Positions 1-9,566 are shown, counted from the first letter of the stretch. The stretch is 64,000 nucleotides of DNA from Streptomyces sp. NBC_00878 (GCF_026341515.1 NZ_JAPEOK010000001.1:7626001-7690000), one strand, 5' to 3'. Made by a program: numbers and translations. The notes: a model not told the origin generated them from the letters alone.

Positions 1-1003
1 CGCCGCCACCAACCGCGAATGGCACCTCGTCAGCCGCCCGGTCGGCTGGCCGAAGCCCGAGGACTTCGCACTCGTCGAGGCCGAGGTGAAGCAGCCCGGA
101 CCGGGCCAGGTCCTGGTGCGCAACGAGTACCTGTCCGTGGACCCGTACATGCGCGGCCGCATGAGCGACGCGAAGTCGTACGTCGCTCCCTTCGAGCTCG
201 GCAAGGTCATGCAGGGCGGCGCCGTCGGCGAGGTCGTCGCCTCGAACGCCGAGGGCATCACGGTCGGCGACCACGTCCTGCACTTCTTCGGCTGGCGCGA
301 GTACGCCGTCGTCGACGCCAAGCAGGCCGTCAAGGTCGACCCCGAGGCCGCGCCCCTGAGCACGTACCTCGGCGTTCTCGGCATGACCGGCCTCACCGCG
401 TACGCGGGCCTCACGCGCACCGCCGTCTTCAAGGAGGGCGACTCGGTCTTCGTCTCCGGCGCCGCCGGTGCCGTCGGCAGTCAGGTCGGCCAGATCGCCA
501 GGCTCAAGGGTGCCTCCCGGGTCATCGGCTCCGCCGGCTCCGACGAGAAGGTCAAGCTCCTGACCGAGGAGTACGGCTTCGACGCGGCCTTCAACTACAA
601 GAACGGCCCCGTACGCGAGCAGCTGCGCGAGGCCGCCCCCGACGGCATCGACGTCTACTTCGACAACGTCGGCGGCGACCACCTGGAGGCCGCGATCGGC
701 TCCCTCAACCTCCACGGCCGTATCGCGATCTGCGGGATGATCTCCGTCTACAACAACACGGAGCCCGCCCCCGGCCCGAAGAACCTCGCCCGTCTCATCG
801 CGACCCGCGGCCGTATCGAGGGCCTCCTCGTCGGTGACCACTACGACCTGCAGCCGCAGTTCGTCCAGGAGGTCGGCCCCTGGGTCCGCTCCGGCGAACT
901 CAAGTACCGCGAGACGGTCGTCGAGGGCATCGACAACAACCTGGAGGCGTTCTTCGGCGTCCTGCGAGGCGACAACATCGGCAAGATGATCGTCAAGCTC
1001 TGA
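1..1003 (+). CDS. NADP-dependent medium-chain oxidoreductase, 5' end missing
   Basis: The frame is open from base 2 to the TGA at 1001-1003, so the N-terminus lies outside the window. About 333 residues are visible and only a few are likely missing. The protein is a zinc-independent medium-chain dehydrogenase/reductase of the curcumin/alkenal reductase type. It has an early SVDPYMRGRM motif, typical of this subfamily, and a Rossmann dinucleotide-binding segment SGAAGAVGSQVGQIA. It also has a conserved FDNVGGDHLE stretch in the nucleotide domain. It should reduce alpha,beta-unsaturated carbonyls with NADPH in the cytosol. The substrate cannot be read from sequence. It converges on the M14 peptidase gene across a hairpin. 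Confidence 0.93.
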   Translation, partial: AATNREWHLVSRPVGWPKPEDFALVEAEVKQPGPGQVLVRNEYLSVDPYMRGRMSDAKSYVAPFELGKVMQGGAVGEVVASNAEGITVGDHVLHFFGWREYAVVDAKQAVKVDPEAAPLSTYLGVLGMTGLTAYAGLTRTAVFKEGDSVFVSGAAGAVGSQVGQIARLKGASRVIGSAGSDEKVKLLTEEYGFDAAFNYKNGPVREQLREAAPDGIDVYFDNVGGDHLEAAIGSLNLHGRIAICGMISVYNNTEPAPGPKNLARLIATRGRIEGLLVGDHYDLQPQFVQEVGPWVRSGELKYRETVVEGIDNNLEAFFGVLRGDNIGKMIVKL

Positions 1004-1031
1004 GGCTCCCGATGGCGATGGGCTTCGCCCT

Positions 1032-1076
1032 CCAGGGGTGCGGGGAGCTGCGAGACCAGCCCCCCACCGACCCGCG
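1032..1076. repeat. Intergenic repeat, short type (degenerate copy)
   Basis: Reads CCAGGGGTGCGGGGAGCTGC followed by GAGACCAGCCCCCCACC. It is a diverged copy of the repeat seen at 9567, 20141 and 44737. It lies just 3' of the oxidoreductase gene. Confidence 0.6.
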
Positions 1077-1093
1077 CTGTCAACTCAACCCCC

Positions 1094-1135
1094 GGTTCAC
1101 GTCGCACCGCTCACGAAAGCGCTGCGACGTGAACC
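1094..1135. terminator. Bidirectional hairpin terminator
   Basis: The 13-bp arms GGTTCACGTCGCA (1094-1106) and TGCGACGTGAACC (1123-1135) are perfect inverted repeats around a 16-nt loop. The hairpin lies between two convergent genes, the oxidoreductase and the M14 peptidase. There is no T-tract, as is usual for streptomycete terminators. Confidence 0.7.
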
Positions 1136-1172
1136 ACCCGAATCAGCCGCTGATTCTCCGGCGGAACGTCCC

Positions 1173-3794
1173 TCAGGACACCGTCAGCAAAGCACGTGCG
1201 ACCTGCGGGAACTGTCCCTTCGGGTGATTGCGGAACAGCGGCTCCGTGCCGAACAGCACGGCATGCGGACCGCTCACCACCGAGGCCTGCCCCGCGGCCT
1301 GCGCCGGACCGCCGCCGCCGTCCTCCAGCGCACGCCAGTGCCCGGACACGAGCGGGTTCCCGGCCGCGTACGACTGCTCCACGCGGACCCTGGGACCGAG
1401 GTCCGTGAACCACATCGGCGCGTACACGAAGCCGTGGTCCGGGGCGCCCGAGGTCACCCCGTCGGCCGAATTGACCACCCGCACCACGCCGTTGGCGTCG
1501 CCGTTGCCCTCGACGGGCTTGACCGCGAGGAGCCCCGTGGCGGCGTTGAGGGCCGCTCCGGTGGCTCCGCGGCCGATCATGCCCTCGCGGGCCAGGAAGC
1601 CGTCCAGGGCGGCACGTGCGGCCGTGTTGAGGCCTCTGTGGTCCAGACCTGCGGAGGCGAACAGGACGTCCGCCTTCGACCAGTCGAAGCCCGCGTTGAG
1701 GATCGCCGTCGAGACGGGCGTCACGTCGAAGTTCATCTCGCGCAGCGCGAACAGCTCGCCCGGGGTGACCGCCGCGGCGACCCGAACGCGGTGGAGCGGG
1801 GCCGTGCCGGTCGCCTTCGTCGCGTCGAAGGCGACGTCGTACTTCTTCGCCAGGACCACGGCCTTCGAGCGCGCCGATGCGGGCACGATCGCACTGCCGT
1901 CGGCCGCCCGCCGTACCGAAATCCCGTCCGCGAGAAGGGAGTTGAGGGCCGCGATCTCACGGGCGTCGTCGAGCCGCAGCCGGAGTGCGCCGCGCGGCGC
2001 CACATAGCCGACGTTCGCGGCCTCGTGGACCGCGCGGTCCGGCACGGAGAGCTTCACGGAGAGCTTCGACGACGTCCGTACGGTGTCGACCGTCGCGCCC
2101 CACAGCCGACCGAGGCTCCAGCCCGAGATGTCGTACATCACGGACACCTTGTCGCTGATGTCCCGCCCGTCCGACAGCATCACATTGGCCATACCGCGCT
2201 TGGGCTGACGCAGGTCGACGACGTACGAGCCCTTCGCGTACGTCTTCCCGGCGAGCCTGAAGTCCTTTGTCGCGCGCCGGACCTGGACGTCGTTGGCGAG
2301 CAGGTGGTCGACGAGCCGGGCCGCGGCGGTGGCCGAACGCTGTGCCTTCGCGCCCGCCGGGATCACGTACGCGCGCGGGAAGTCCGTCGTGTAGACGTCC
2401 TCCGGGCCGATGCCCGGCACGCCCGGCACGGTCTCCGGCGAGACCGGCACCTGCGCGGCGCCCGTGACGCTCCGCCGGAAGACCTCGATCTGGTCGGCGA
2501 TGAGCGAAGTGCGGTTGGTCTGCGTGTAGTTGAGGCTCGCGCGCATCGCCGCGCCCGCGATGGCCACGTTGATCGCCGAGCGGCGGCGCAGCTCGGTGAC
2601 GGGCAGGTCGTCGTACTCGTCGTTGTTCACCGCCATCGGGAACTCGACCGTGTGCGCGGCGACCGTGCCGTGGAACGGCATGTACTGCGGGGTGAAGATC
2701 GGCGGCCAGTCGTCCCAGCCCTCCTCCTGGTCCCGGAACGGGATCTGGGCGGGCTCCACACCGTCCTTGTCGGGCGTGTAGCCGAGGCCGTTGACGGCGG
2801 CCTCCATGCCCAGGGCGTTGGCGTAGGTGTTCTTCAGGAAGAGGTCGTACTCGTAGTTCTCGCCGTGCGGGGGAGTGGTGGGCTCGATGAGCGTGCCGTT
2901 GACGTAGCCGTGCAGGTCGACCATGACCGCGGGCTGCTTGTCGATCGCGATCTGGCGCATCGCGCGGACCTCGGGCTGCGAGGCGGTCACGAAGTCACGG
3001 TTCAGGTCGAAGCCGTTGGCGTTGGCGCGGGTGCCGGCGATACGGCCGTCCGGGTTCGCGGTGATGTTGAAGTACACGCGGTTGCGTGCGAGGAGGTCGG
3101 TGGTCGACCGGTCCTGGGCCGTGGCGAGTTTCTCGATGAGACCGAGGGCCGCGTCCGTGCCCTCCCACTCATTGCCGTGGATGTTGTTGTTGAAGAAGAC
3201 GGGTGTCTTGTAGGTGCGTTTGATGGATGGGTCCTTGGCGGCGGCCGAGGGCGCGTTCTCGATCAGTTCGCGCATACGTTCCTGGGCGCGGGCCTGCTGG
3301 GTGGACTCGGGCGCGGTCACGGTGACGAGGTAGAGGCGGTGGCCGCCGGCCGAACGGCCCGCGACCTCCACGCTCACGCGGTCGCCGAGCCGCTGGAGCG
3401 CGTTCAGCTTCGGGGCGATGGCGTGGTACGGGGTGAGGCCGAGCTTGATGGACTTGTCGGCCGGGTTCTCCGGGTCCGGGGTGAGGACCTGCTCGCGCGG
3501 GTAACCGCGGGTGCCTCCGCCTCCGGCGGTTTTGGTGCCGTCGGTGAGTTTGGTGACGGGGGAGGTGAGGGCGCGGTCCGTCGTGCTCTCAGAGGTTCTG
3601 GCGGCGGTCCGGTCGGAGGCGCCTGAGCCCTCGCGGACCGGGGGCGCGGGCTGGGATGTGGGGTCGGCTACGGCGCCGTTCGGGGTGAGCAGGAGGGTGG
3701 CCGCCGCGGTGGCGGTGGCCGTGGCGATCAGGGCGGGTCTCGGCAGGCGCACGCGTTCCTCCGCTGGAGTTTCTTCTGTGGACATCGCTGACAT
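1173..3794 (-). CDS. Secreted M14 family zinc carboxypeptidase
   Basis: This 873-residue protein has a signal peptide at about residues 15-45 (hydrophobic run ALIATATATAAATLLL, then AVADP). The M14 domain carries the zinc ligands H206 and E209 in IHGNEWEG, H295 in DLHGYVNG, and the catalytic-type glutamate E384 in HTVEFPM. Residues 440-870 form a long C-terminal region, probably beta-rich, of unknown role. It should be an exported metallopeptidase that trims C-terminal residues of extracellular peptides. The start is taken at ATG 3794; an in-frame ATG at 3785 (MSTEETPAEE) is equally plausible. The frame stays open far upstream, but that part has no signal peptide at its start and is unlikely to be coding. 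Confidence 0.92.
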   Translation of the reverse strand: MSAMSTEETPAEERVRLPRPALIATATATAAATLLLTPNGAVADPTSQPAPPVREGSGASDRTAARTSESTTDRALTSPVTKLTDGTKTAGGGGTRGYPREQVLTPDPENPADKSIKLGLTPYHAIAPKLNALQRLGDRVSVEVAGRSAGGHRLYLVTVTAPESTQQARAQERMRELIENAPSAAAKDPSIKRTYKTPVFFNNNIHGNEWEGTDAALGLIEKLATAQDRSTTDLLARNRVYFNITANPDGRIAGTRANANGFDLNRDFVTASQPEVRAMRQIAIDKQPAVMVDLHGYVNGTLIEPTTPPHGENYEYDLFLKNTYANALGMEAAVNGLGYTPDKDGVEPAQIPFRDQEEGWDDWPPIFTPQYMPFHGTVAAHTVEFPMAVNNDEYDDLPVTELRRRSAINVAIAGAAMRASLNYTQTNRTSLIADQIEVFRRSVTGAAQVPVSPETVPGVPGIGPEDVYTTDFPRAYVIPAGAKAQRSATAAARLVDHLLANDVQVRRATKDFRLAGKTYAKGSYVVDLRQPKRGMANVMLSDGRDISDKVSVMYDISGWSLGRLWGATVDTVRTSSKLSVKLSVPDRAVHEAANVGYVAPRGALRLRLDDAREIAALNSLLADGISVRRAADGSAIVPASARSKAVVLAKKYDVAFDATKATGTAPLHRVRVAAAVTPGELFALREMNFDVTPVSTAILNAGFDWSKADVLFASAGLDHRGLNTAARAALDGFLAREGMIGRGATGAALNAATGLLAVKPVEGNGDANGVVRVVNSADGVTSGAPDHGFVYAPMWFTDLGPRVRVEQSYAAGNPLVSGHWRALEDGGGGPAQAAGQASVVSGPHAVLFGTEPLFRNHPKGQFPQVARALLTVS

Positions 3795-3999
3795 CGGTAC
3801 GCGGAGGTCTACCTGTTCAACTCTCCTGCAACAAGAGGGCGTTGGCGTCACGGGTGTCGCAGATGCCGCCGATACCGCCGATACCGCCGATGGAGGGTCC
3901 TTGGGTGTGAGACGGGGCATGCTGAGGGGGACGCCGGTTCGGAGCGTGTGTGCGTGCGTGGGTGTGTCCGTGTCCGTGTGCGTGAGGCGAGGAGGGTCC

Positions 4000-4194
4000 A
4001 TGGCAGCGATTCCGTCGCTCCCCAGCAGGGATGACGTCGCGCGTATCGCGCGCAGCACGACCGACATCACCGGGCAACTGCTCGACGCGGCAGGGAACAT
4101 CACGCGCATCGCGATCAACACCTTTGATCCGAGAGACGGTTCGGGGGCGGAGGCGTTGCGGGTGGTGCGGCAGACGACTGCCGGGGGTTGGTAA
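4000..4194 (+). CDS. Small hypothetical protein (64 aa)
   Basis: The ATG follows a strong Shine-Dalgarno GAGGAGG (3989-3995 area) by about 5 nt. Third codon positions are mostly G/C, so the ORF looks real although it is short. The protein begins MAAIPSLPSRDDVARIARST and has no signal peptide, membrane segment or recognised motif. It is divergent from the M14 peptidase gene. A function cannot be assigned. Confidence 0.5.
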   Translation: MAAIPSLPSRDDVARIARSTTDITGQLLDAAGNITRIAINTFDPRDGSGAEALRVVRQTTAGGW

Positions 4195-4851
4195 CTGCTC
4201 GCCAAGGAGCGCATACAAGGCCGAATTGGCTCGATCGTGTGATGGTCGGCTTCCAGGCTTGCGGTGTCCTGGGCCGTCCGGGTTAACGTGATCGTGCGAT
4301 CTAGGGGGTGTTTCGAAAGTCCGGTGCGGTGCCCGCGGTGTCCGGTGCGTGCTCTCGGTGTGCCGGCCGGAAGCCCTCGTACTGGACGTACTTGGGCTTT
4401 CGGCCGGTGCAGCGAGAGCGCGTGCCGGGCGCCGTGGGTGCTGTGCGGGACTTTCGAAACACCCCCTAGGACGCCGGGTACGGTGCCAGCGTGCGGGGCC
4501 CCTGCTCTACCGGAGTGATGGTTCAGGGCCTCCCCGTCGCCTCTGGCCGTACTCATATGGCCAGGTCGCACAGGGAACTGGCCTCCCGGGCCCGGACCAC
4601 GCACAGGATGCGTGTCGCCGCCCCGGGGTCGAGTACGCCAGGGACCAGTGCGCCCAAGACCGTTCGGGGCGTGCGGCCGAGCGGGCTCACTCCCGCCCAG
4701 TCGACAGGAACGGTTGTGGTGGCGGTGCATGCTGTGTGACGGGTGTGGTGGGGGCTGTGACACTGTGCGGCTGGGCCGTGTGGGCGCGGTCGGCCCCCAC
4801 CCACCCGCAGCCACTCGACCCCACCGGCGGAGCCCCCGGTATGGTGCGGGT
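4195..4851. other. 657-bp intergenic region without a convincing gene
   Basis: Holds the 169-bp palindrome described separately (4301-4469). The rest, 4470-4851, has several short open frames with no good ribosome binding site or recognisable protein. No clear promoter is visible ahead of the EI24 gene. Confidence 0.5.
4301..4469. repeat. 169-bp palindromic element (MITE-like)
   Basis: The ends are 22-bp perfect inverted repeats: the left arm starts CTAGGGGGTGTTTCGAAAGT (4301-4322) and the right arm is its exact complement (4448-4469). An inner inverted repeat, GCCGGCCGGAAGCCC / GGGCTTTCGGCCGGTGC, sits around the centre, so most of the element can fold into one long imperfect hairpin. The outermost CTAG on each side could be a palindromic 4-bp target duplication. 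There is no ORF with transposase features, so it would be non-autonomous. Confidence 0.75.
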
Positions 4852-5655
4852 ATGCATGATCTTGGCGTGGGGTTTCGCTATTTGGTGCGGGGGCAGCGAT
4901 GGGTGGCCCGCCACGGGAAGCAGTTCGGGTTCGGGCTGATCCCGGGCCTCATCACCCTCGTGCTGTACGCGGCGGCCCTGACCGCCCTGGCCCTCTGGGG
5001 CACCGACTTCACCGCCTGGGCCACCCCGTTCGCCGACGAGTGGTCGAGCCCCTGGCTCGGACTCTTCCGTGGGCTCCTGACGGTGGTTCTCTTCGCCCTT
5101 GCCCTGCTTCTCTCCGTAGTTACCTTCACCGCCGTGACCCTGCTTCTCGGTCAGCCCTTCTACGAGAACCTCTCGGAGAAGGTCGACCGCGACGTCTCCC
5201 CGGACGGCACGGCACCCGAGTCGGACCTGCCCCTGTGGCGCGAGCTGCTGATCTCGGCACGGGACAGTCTCCGGGTCGTGGCCAGGGCCCTGGTCTGGGC
5301 CGTGCTGCTGTTCGCGCTCGGGTTCATCCCGTTCGTCGGACAGACCGTCGTCCCGGTGATCGGCTTCTTCGTCACCGGTTTCTTCCTCACCGAGGAACTG
5401 ACGGCGGTCGCCCTGCAACGCCGCGGTGTCGTACTCCGCGACCGTCTCACCATGCTGCGCTCTCGCAAGATGCTGGTCTGGGGCTTCGGCACCCCGCTGG
5501 GCCTCGCCTTCCTCGTCCCCTTCGTCGCCGTCTTCCTGATGCCCGGCGCGGTCGCGGGCGCCACGCTGATGGTCCGCGATCTGCTGGGTGAGGAGACCCG
5601 CGACGAAGAGGATGAGGAAGAGGGTGCGGAAAGCGGGGAAAGCGTCAGTCCGTGA
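4852..5655 (+). CDS. EI24 domain-containing integral membrane protein
   Basis: The 267-residue protein has about five to six membrane segments, including near residues 28-50, 75-100, 145-175 and 205-230. The conserved EI24/CysZ-type motif LLGQPFYENLSEKVDRD follows the second helix. The C-terminus is a highly acidic tail (EETRDEEDEEEGAESGE). In enterobacteria CysZ takes up sulfate. Actinobacterial members are uncharacterised, so only membrane location is secure. The last 11 bp overlap the convergent pyroglutamyl-peptidase-like gene. Confidence 0.85.
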   Translation: MHDLGVGFRYLVRGQRWVARHGKQFGFGLIPGLITLVLYAAALTALALWGTDFTAWATPFADEWSSPWLGLFRGLLTVVLFALALLLSVVTFTAVTLLLGQPFYENLSEKVDRDVSPDGTAPESDLPLWRELLISARDSLRVVARALVWAVLLFALGFIPFVGQTVVPVIGFFVTGFFLTEELTAVALQRRGVVLRDRLTMLRSRKMLVWGFGTPLGLAFLVPFVAVFLMPGAVAGATLMVRDLLGEETRDEEDEEEGAESGESVSP

Positions 5656-6892
5656 CCTCTGCCGCCACCTTCAGGATCGAGCGGACCTGGGCGATGATGT
5701 CGAGCCGGTTCTGGACGAACTGGGGGTCCGTGACCGTCCCGCTCGACGGATCCGTGTTGCCCGTTCCGAACTGCAGCACCGGCGTGTGGACATGGCCGCC
5801 GGGGAGCGAGGCGGTGAGGCCCAGCCGGTCCCGCAGCAGCGTCGCGCGGTACGCGATCTCGTTGGAGAGGTAGTCGCCGCCGCCACCCGCGCGGGCGGTC
5901 GAGCCGGGGGTCGGTCCTTCGGGGCGTACGACGGGAGTGGTGCCGCCCGCCGGGATCTCGGTCACCGACGTGTTGTCGTACACGGGGAAGCGACCCGTAC
6001 TCGCGGCCACGATGTCCTTGTACGGCAAGGTCGTTGACGTCCACTGCGGCTGCGAGGCCGGGTCGGTGACCGGGATCGTCTCGGTGCGGGAGAGGTTCTC
6101 GTTGTCCCCGAAGCCGCCCCGCCAGGCCCCGTTGGTGCGTTCGACGTCGAACCGGCCCACCCGGCCCTGGCTGACCGTCGTGAACAGGTCGACGTGCGGG
6201 AGGTGCGGGCGCAGGGTCTGCTCCACCGTGCCCCCAGCGAAGTCCTGCCAGCGGACCGGGAAGACGGCGGTCTCGACGCGGGCCGGGCCGTCCGCCGTCT
6301 CGATCGTCGTGCCGTCGAGCGCGAGGGCCGTGGCCCCCGAGGGGTTCGAGATGCGGATGTCGCGGTCCAGCGTGAACGGGTCGAAGCCCGTCACCAGGAT
6401 GCGCTTGACGCCCTTGCCGTGCGGATAGCGGATCGTGTTCTGTCCACGCGACGTCTGCTCAAGTGATGCGAGGAGGCTGGTGCGTTGGGTCTCGGTGAGG
6501 GTGAACTCCGGGTCCCACGCGCGGACTTCACGGGTCATGCCGAGTCTTGCCCAGTAGAGCGGGCGGTCGTCGTCTCTGGTCAGGTCGCCGACTGCCGGGC
6601 CCCGGCCCTGGGCACGGTCCACCGCCCGCTGCCACAGCCGCGCACCCTGCTTCGCGACCACACGCTTGGCCTCCGCGTACGAACCTGCCTTGGCCAGTTC
6701 TCGTACGAACTCCGGTGTCACCGTGTCGAATCCGGAGCGGGCCAGGATCTCCTGGGGCGCCGCCCGGTCGAGGCGTTGTTCCTCCACGGTGGGTGCGGCG
6801 GCGGGGCCCTCCGCGGCGAGGGCGGGCGGTGCGGCGAGTCCGGCGAGGAGGGCCAGGCCAAGGGTGCTGATCCGAACACGTATGTGCGTCAA
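5645..6892 (-). CDS. Secreted pyroglutamyl-peptidase-I-like protein lacking the catalytic Cys
   Basis: This is a 415-aa protein with a signal peptide (residues 1-27, ending ALAAEG). Residues 163-375 resemble peptidase family C15: ILVTGFDPFTLDRDIRISNP matches the N-terminal VTGFxPF...NPS signature, and VERTN (E251) fits the catalytic-Glu segment. YLSNEIAYR (340-349) fits the Y-[VL]-C-N segment, but position 343 is Ser instead of the nucleophilic Cys. GGHVHTP (365-371) supplies the His. Known C15 enzymes are cytosolic and about 215 aa. This one is exported, twice as long and has a changed nucleophile, so it may be an inactive or altered enzyme. Confidence 0.8.
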   Translation of the reverse strand: MTHIRVRISTLGLALLAGLAAPPALAAEGPAAAPTVEEQRLDRAAPQEILARSGFDTVTPEFVRELAKAGSYAEAKRVVAKQGARLWQRAVDRAQGRGPAVGDLTRDDDRPLYWARLGMTREVRAWDPEFTLTETQRTSLLASLEQTSRGQNTIRYPHGKGVKRILVTGFDPFTLDRDIRISNPSGATALALDGTTIETADGPARVETAVFPVRWQDFAGGTVEQTLRPHLPHVDLFTTVSQGRVGRFDVERTNGAWRGGFGDNENLSRTETIPVTDPASQPQWTSTTLPYKDIVAASTGRFPVYDNTSVTEIPAGGTTPVVRPEGPTPGSTARAGGGGDYLSNEIAYRATLLRDRLGLTASLPGGHVHTPVLQFGTGNTDPSSGTVTDPQFVQNRLDIIAQVRSILKVAAEVTD

Positions 6893-7110
6893 GGTAGTTC
6901 AGGTCCTTCCGTCGCGAGTGGGGCCGTGGCGGGCTGGCCGCAGTATGCGTGACGGACGGGGCGCGCGCCACCGCGTGGTGTGGCGGGTTCGGGTGGAGCG
7001 TACGAGGTCAGGTGCGGGGCGCGGGGGCATTGCCGCTGCCGTCCGCCTCCGCTGGCGTGGGGCCGAAGGCAGGATGGAGGCATTCGCGGACTTCGACCAG
7101 GAGGCAGCCC

Positions 7111-9558
7111 ATGACGGGAACCCAGGGAACCCGGTCCACCCCGGCCGACCAGGCACGCGAGGCCGTGGTCGAGGCGGCTCTCGCGGAACTCGGCCTGGAC
7201 GCCAAGGCGCGGCTGCTCGCCGGACAGGACATGTGGTCCCTGCCCGCCCTGCCGGAGATCGGCCTGAAGTCGCTGGTCATGTCCGACGGCCCGATCGGTG
7301 TACGGGGCGTGCACTGGACCGCCGACGACCCGTCCGTCGCCCTGCCGTCCCCGACCGCGCTCGCCGCCACCTGGGACCCCGCCCTGGCCCGCCGCGCCGG
7401 CGCCCTCCTCGCCCAGGAGGCCCGCCGCAAGGGCGTCCACGTCCTGCTCGCCCCCACGGTCAACCTGCACCGCTCACCGCTCGGCGGCCGTCACTTCGAG
7501 GCGTACAGCGAGGACCCGTATCTCACCGGGCGGATCGGCACCGGGTACGTGACCGGCGTCCAGGAGGGCGGCGTCGGTACCACCGTCAAGCACTTCGTCG
7601 CCAACGACGCCGAGACCGACCGCTTCACCGTCAACAACGTGATCCCCGAACGCGCCCTGCGCGAGCTCTACTTGGCCCCCTTCGAGGCGATCGTTGAGAA
7701 CGCCCGTCCCTGGGGCATCATGACCGCCTACAACTCGGTCAACGGCACCACGATGACCGAGCACCGCCACCTGGTGAACGAGATCCTGCGCGGCGAGTGG
7801 GGCTTCGACGGGTTCAACGTCTCCGACTGGCAGGCCGCCCGCTCCACCGTCGACGCTGTCGAAGGCGGCCTGGACGTCGCGATGCCAGGGCCGAACACCG
7901 TCTACGGCGAAAAACTCGCCGCCGCCGTCCGCGCCGGTGAGGTGGCGGAGACCAAGGTCGACGAGGCCGTGCGCAACGTCCTGCGCCTGGCCGCCCGCGT
8001 CGGCATCCTGGACGGCTCCGAACCGGTGGTCACGGACCTCCCGGCGGAGGTCGACGGAGAGTCGCTGGCCCGCGAGATCGCCCGCCGCGCCTTCGTCCTC
8101 GTACGCAACGAAGGCGCCCTCCCGGTCCCCGCGGGGCACTCGGTCGCGCTCATCGGCGCCGCCGGCCGCGATGCCCGCGTCCTCGGCGGCGGCTCCGCCA
8201 CTGTCTTCCCGGCCCACGTCGTCTCCCCGCTCGACGGCCTCACCGCCGCCCTGCCCGAGGGCACGCTGACGTACGCGGTCGGCGCCGACCCGAGCGGCGA
8301 ACTGGCCGCCGCCGACCGGGGGTTCGCGCTGAGCGCGGTCTGCCGCGACACCGACGGGAACGTCGTGGGCACGCGCTCCGCGCCGAACGGCCAGATCCAG
8401 TGGGTGGGCAACGACCTGCCCCCGGGCGTCACCCACGACAACCTCCGCAGCGTCGAACTGACCGGCACCTTCACCCCGCGCGAGAGTGGCCAACACACCT
8501 TCGGTATCAAGGGACTTGGCGCCTTCACCCTCACGATCGACGGCACGACGTACTTCGACGAGGTCCAACGGGTCGAGAAGGACGGCCCGTTCGTGACGTT
8601 CTTCGGCGCACCGGTGGAGCACGCCACGGTGGACCTGACCGCCGGTGAGACGTACGACGTCTCACTGCGCCACGCCGTCGATCTTCCCGACAACGGCCGG
8701 ATGAAGATCGTCGCCTTCACGCTCGCCCACCAGGAGCCCCGGCGCGACCCCGACGAACTGATCGCCGAGGCCGTCGAGGCCGCCCGCGCCGCCGACACGG
8801 CGGTCGTCGTGGTCGCCACGACGGAACGCGTCGAGTCCGAGGGCTTCGACCGCAAGGACCTCCGACTCCCCGGCCGCCAGGACGAGTTGGTCCACGCGGT
8901 CGCCGCCGCCAACCCCCGTACCGTCGTGGTCGTCAACTCCGGCTCCCCGGTGGAACTCCCGTGGCGCGACGAGGTCGCAGCCGTGCTCCTCGGCTGGTTC
9001 CCGGGCCAGGAGGGCGGCGCCGCCCTCGCCGACGTCCTCACCGGCACCCACGAGCCCGGCGGCCGCCTCCCCACCACCTGGGGCTCCCTCGACACCGCCC
9101 CGGTCACCCAGGTCACCCCCACCGACGGCGAACTCCCCTACACCGAGGGCGTGTTCATCGGCTACCGCGCCTGGCAGAAGGCGTCCCGCACTCCCTCGTA
9201 CCCCTTCGGCCACGGCCTCGGCTACACGGACTGGACGTACGACGAGATCGAGGTGAGGGGCACGACGGTCACAGTCCGCGTCACCAACTCCGGCACGCGC
9301 ACGGGCCGCGAGACCGTCCAGATCTACGTGGCCCCCACCGAGCCCGACGCCACCCGCCCGCCCCGCTGGCTTGCGGGCTTCGCGACGGCAGAGGCGCCCC
9401 CGGGCGAAACAGCCACCGTCACCATCGAACTCCCCACCCGGGCCTTCGAGATCTGGGACGAGAAGACCAACACCTGGACCCTGATGAAGGGCTCATACGA
9501 GATCGAGGCCTCCCACTCGATCACCGACCGCAGGCTCAGGGCGACCGCTGCATACTGA
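7111..9558 (+). CDS. Glycoside hydrolase family 3 beta-glucosidase with PA14 insert
   Basis: The 815-residue protein has the GH3 architecture. The N-terminal barrel has MSDGPIGVRG, KHFVANDAETDR and the nucleophile Asp239 in GFDGFNVSDW. The alpha/beta sandwich is split by a PA14-like domain (about 455-560, FTPRESGQHTFGIKGLG). A C-terminal fibronectin-III-like domain has VRVTNSGTRTGRETVQIYV. There is no signal peptide, so it is probably an intracellular beta-glucosidase or beta-xylosidase acting on imported oligosaccharides. The start at ATG 7111 follows AGGAGG by 6-7 nt. An upstream in-frame extension lacks such a site. Confidence 0.93.
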   Translation: MTGTQGTRSTPADQAREAVVEAALAELGLDAKARLLAGQDMWSLPALPEIGLKSLVMSDGPIGVRGVHWTADDPSVALPSPTALAATWDPALARRAGALLAQEARRKGVHVLLAPTVNLHRSPLGGRHFEAYSEDPYLTGRIGTGYVTGVQEGGVGTTVKHFVANDAETDRFTVNNVIPERALRELYLAPFEAIVENARPWGIMTAYNSVNGTTMTEHRHLVNEILRGEWGFDGFNVSDWQAARSTVDAVEGGLDVAMPGPNTVYGEKLAAAVRAGEVAETKVDEAVRNVLRLAARVGILDGSEPVVTDLPAEVDGESLAREIARRAFVLVRNEGALPVPAGHSVALIGAAGRDARVLGGGSATVFPAHVVSPLDGLTAALPEGTLTYAVGADPSGELAAADRGFALSAVCRDTDGNVVGTRSAPNGQIQWVGNDLPPGVTHDNLRSVELTGTFTPRESGQHTFGIKGLGAFTLTIDGTTYFDEVQRVEKDGPFVTFFGAPVEHATVDLTAGETYDVSLRHAVDLPDNGRMKIVAFTLAHQEPRRDPDELIAEAVEAARAADTAVVVVATTERVESEGFDRKDLRLPGRQDELVHAVAAANPRTVVVVNSGSPVELPWRDEVAAVLLGWFPGQEGGAALADVLTGTHEPGGRLPTTWGSLDTAPVTQVTPTDGELPYTEGVFIGYRAWQKASRTPSYPFGHGLGYTDWTYDEIEVRGTTVTVRVTNSGTRTGRETVQIYVAPTEPDATRPPRWLAGFATAEAPPGETATVTIELPTRAFEIWDEKTNTWTLMKGSYEIEASHSITDRRLRATAAY

Positions 9559-9566
9559 CCTGGCCT

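Noticed and set aside
1038..3626. An 862-codon plus-strand frame opposite the M14 peptidase
   Set aside because: Arg/Val-rich low-similarity translation, and the opposite strand has a full set of peptidase motifs.
3795..4814. Upstream extension of the M14 peptidase by about 340 residues
   Set aside because: The signal peptide would then be internal, and the extension covers a palindromic element.
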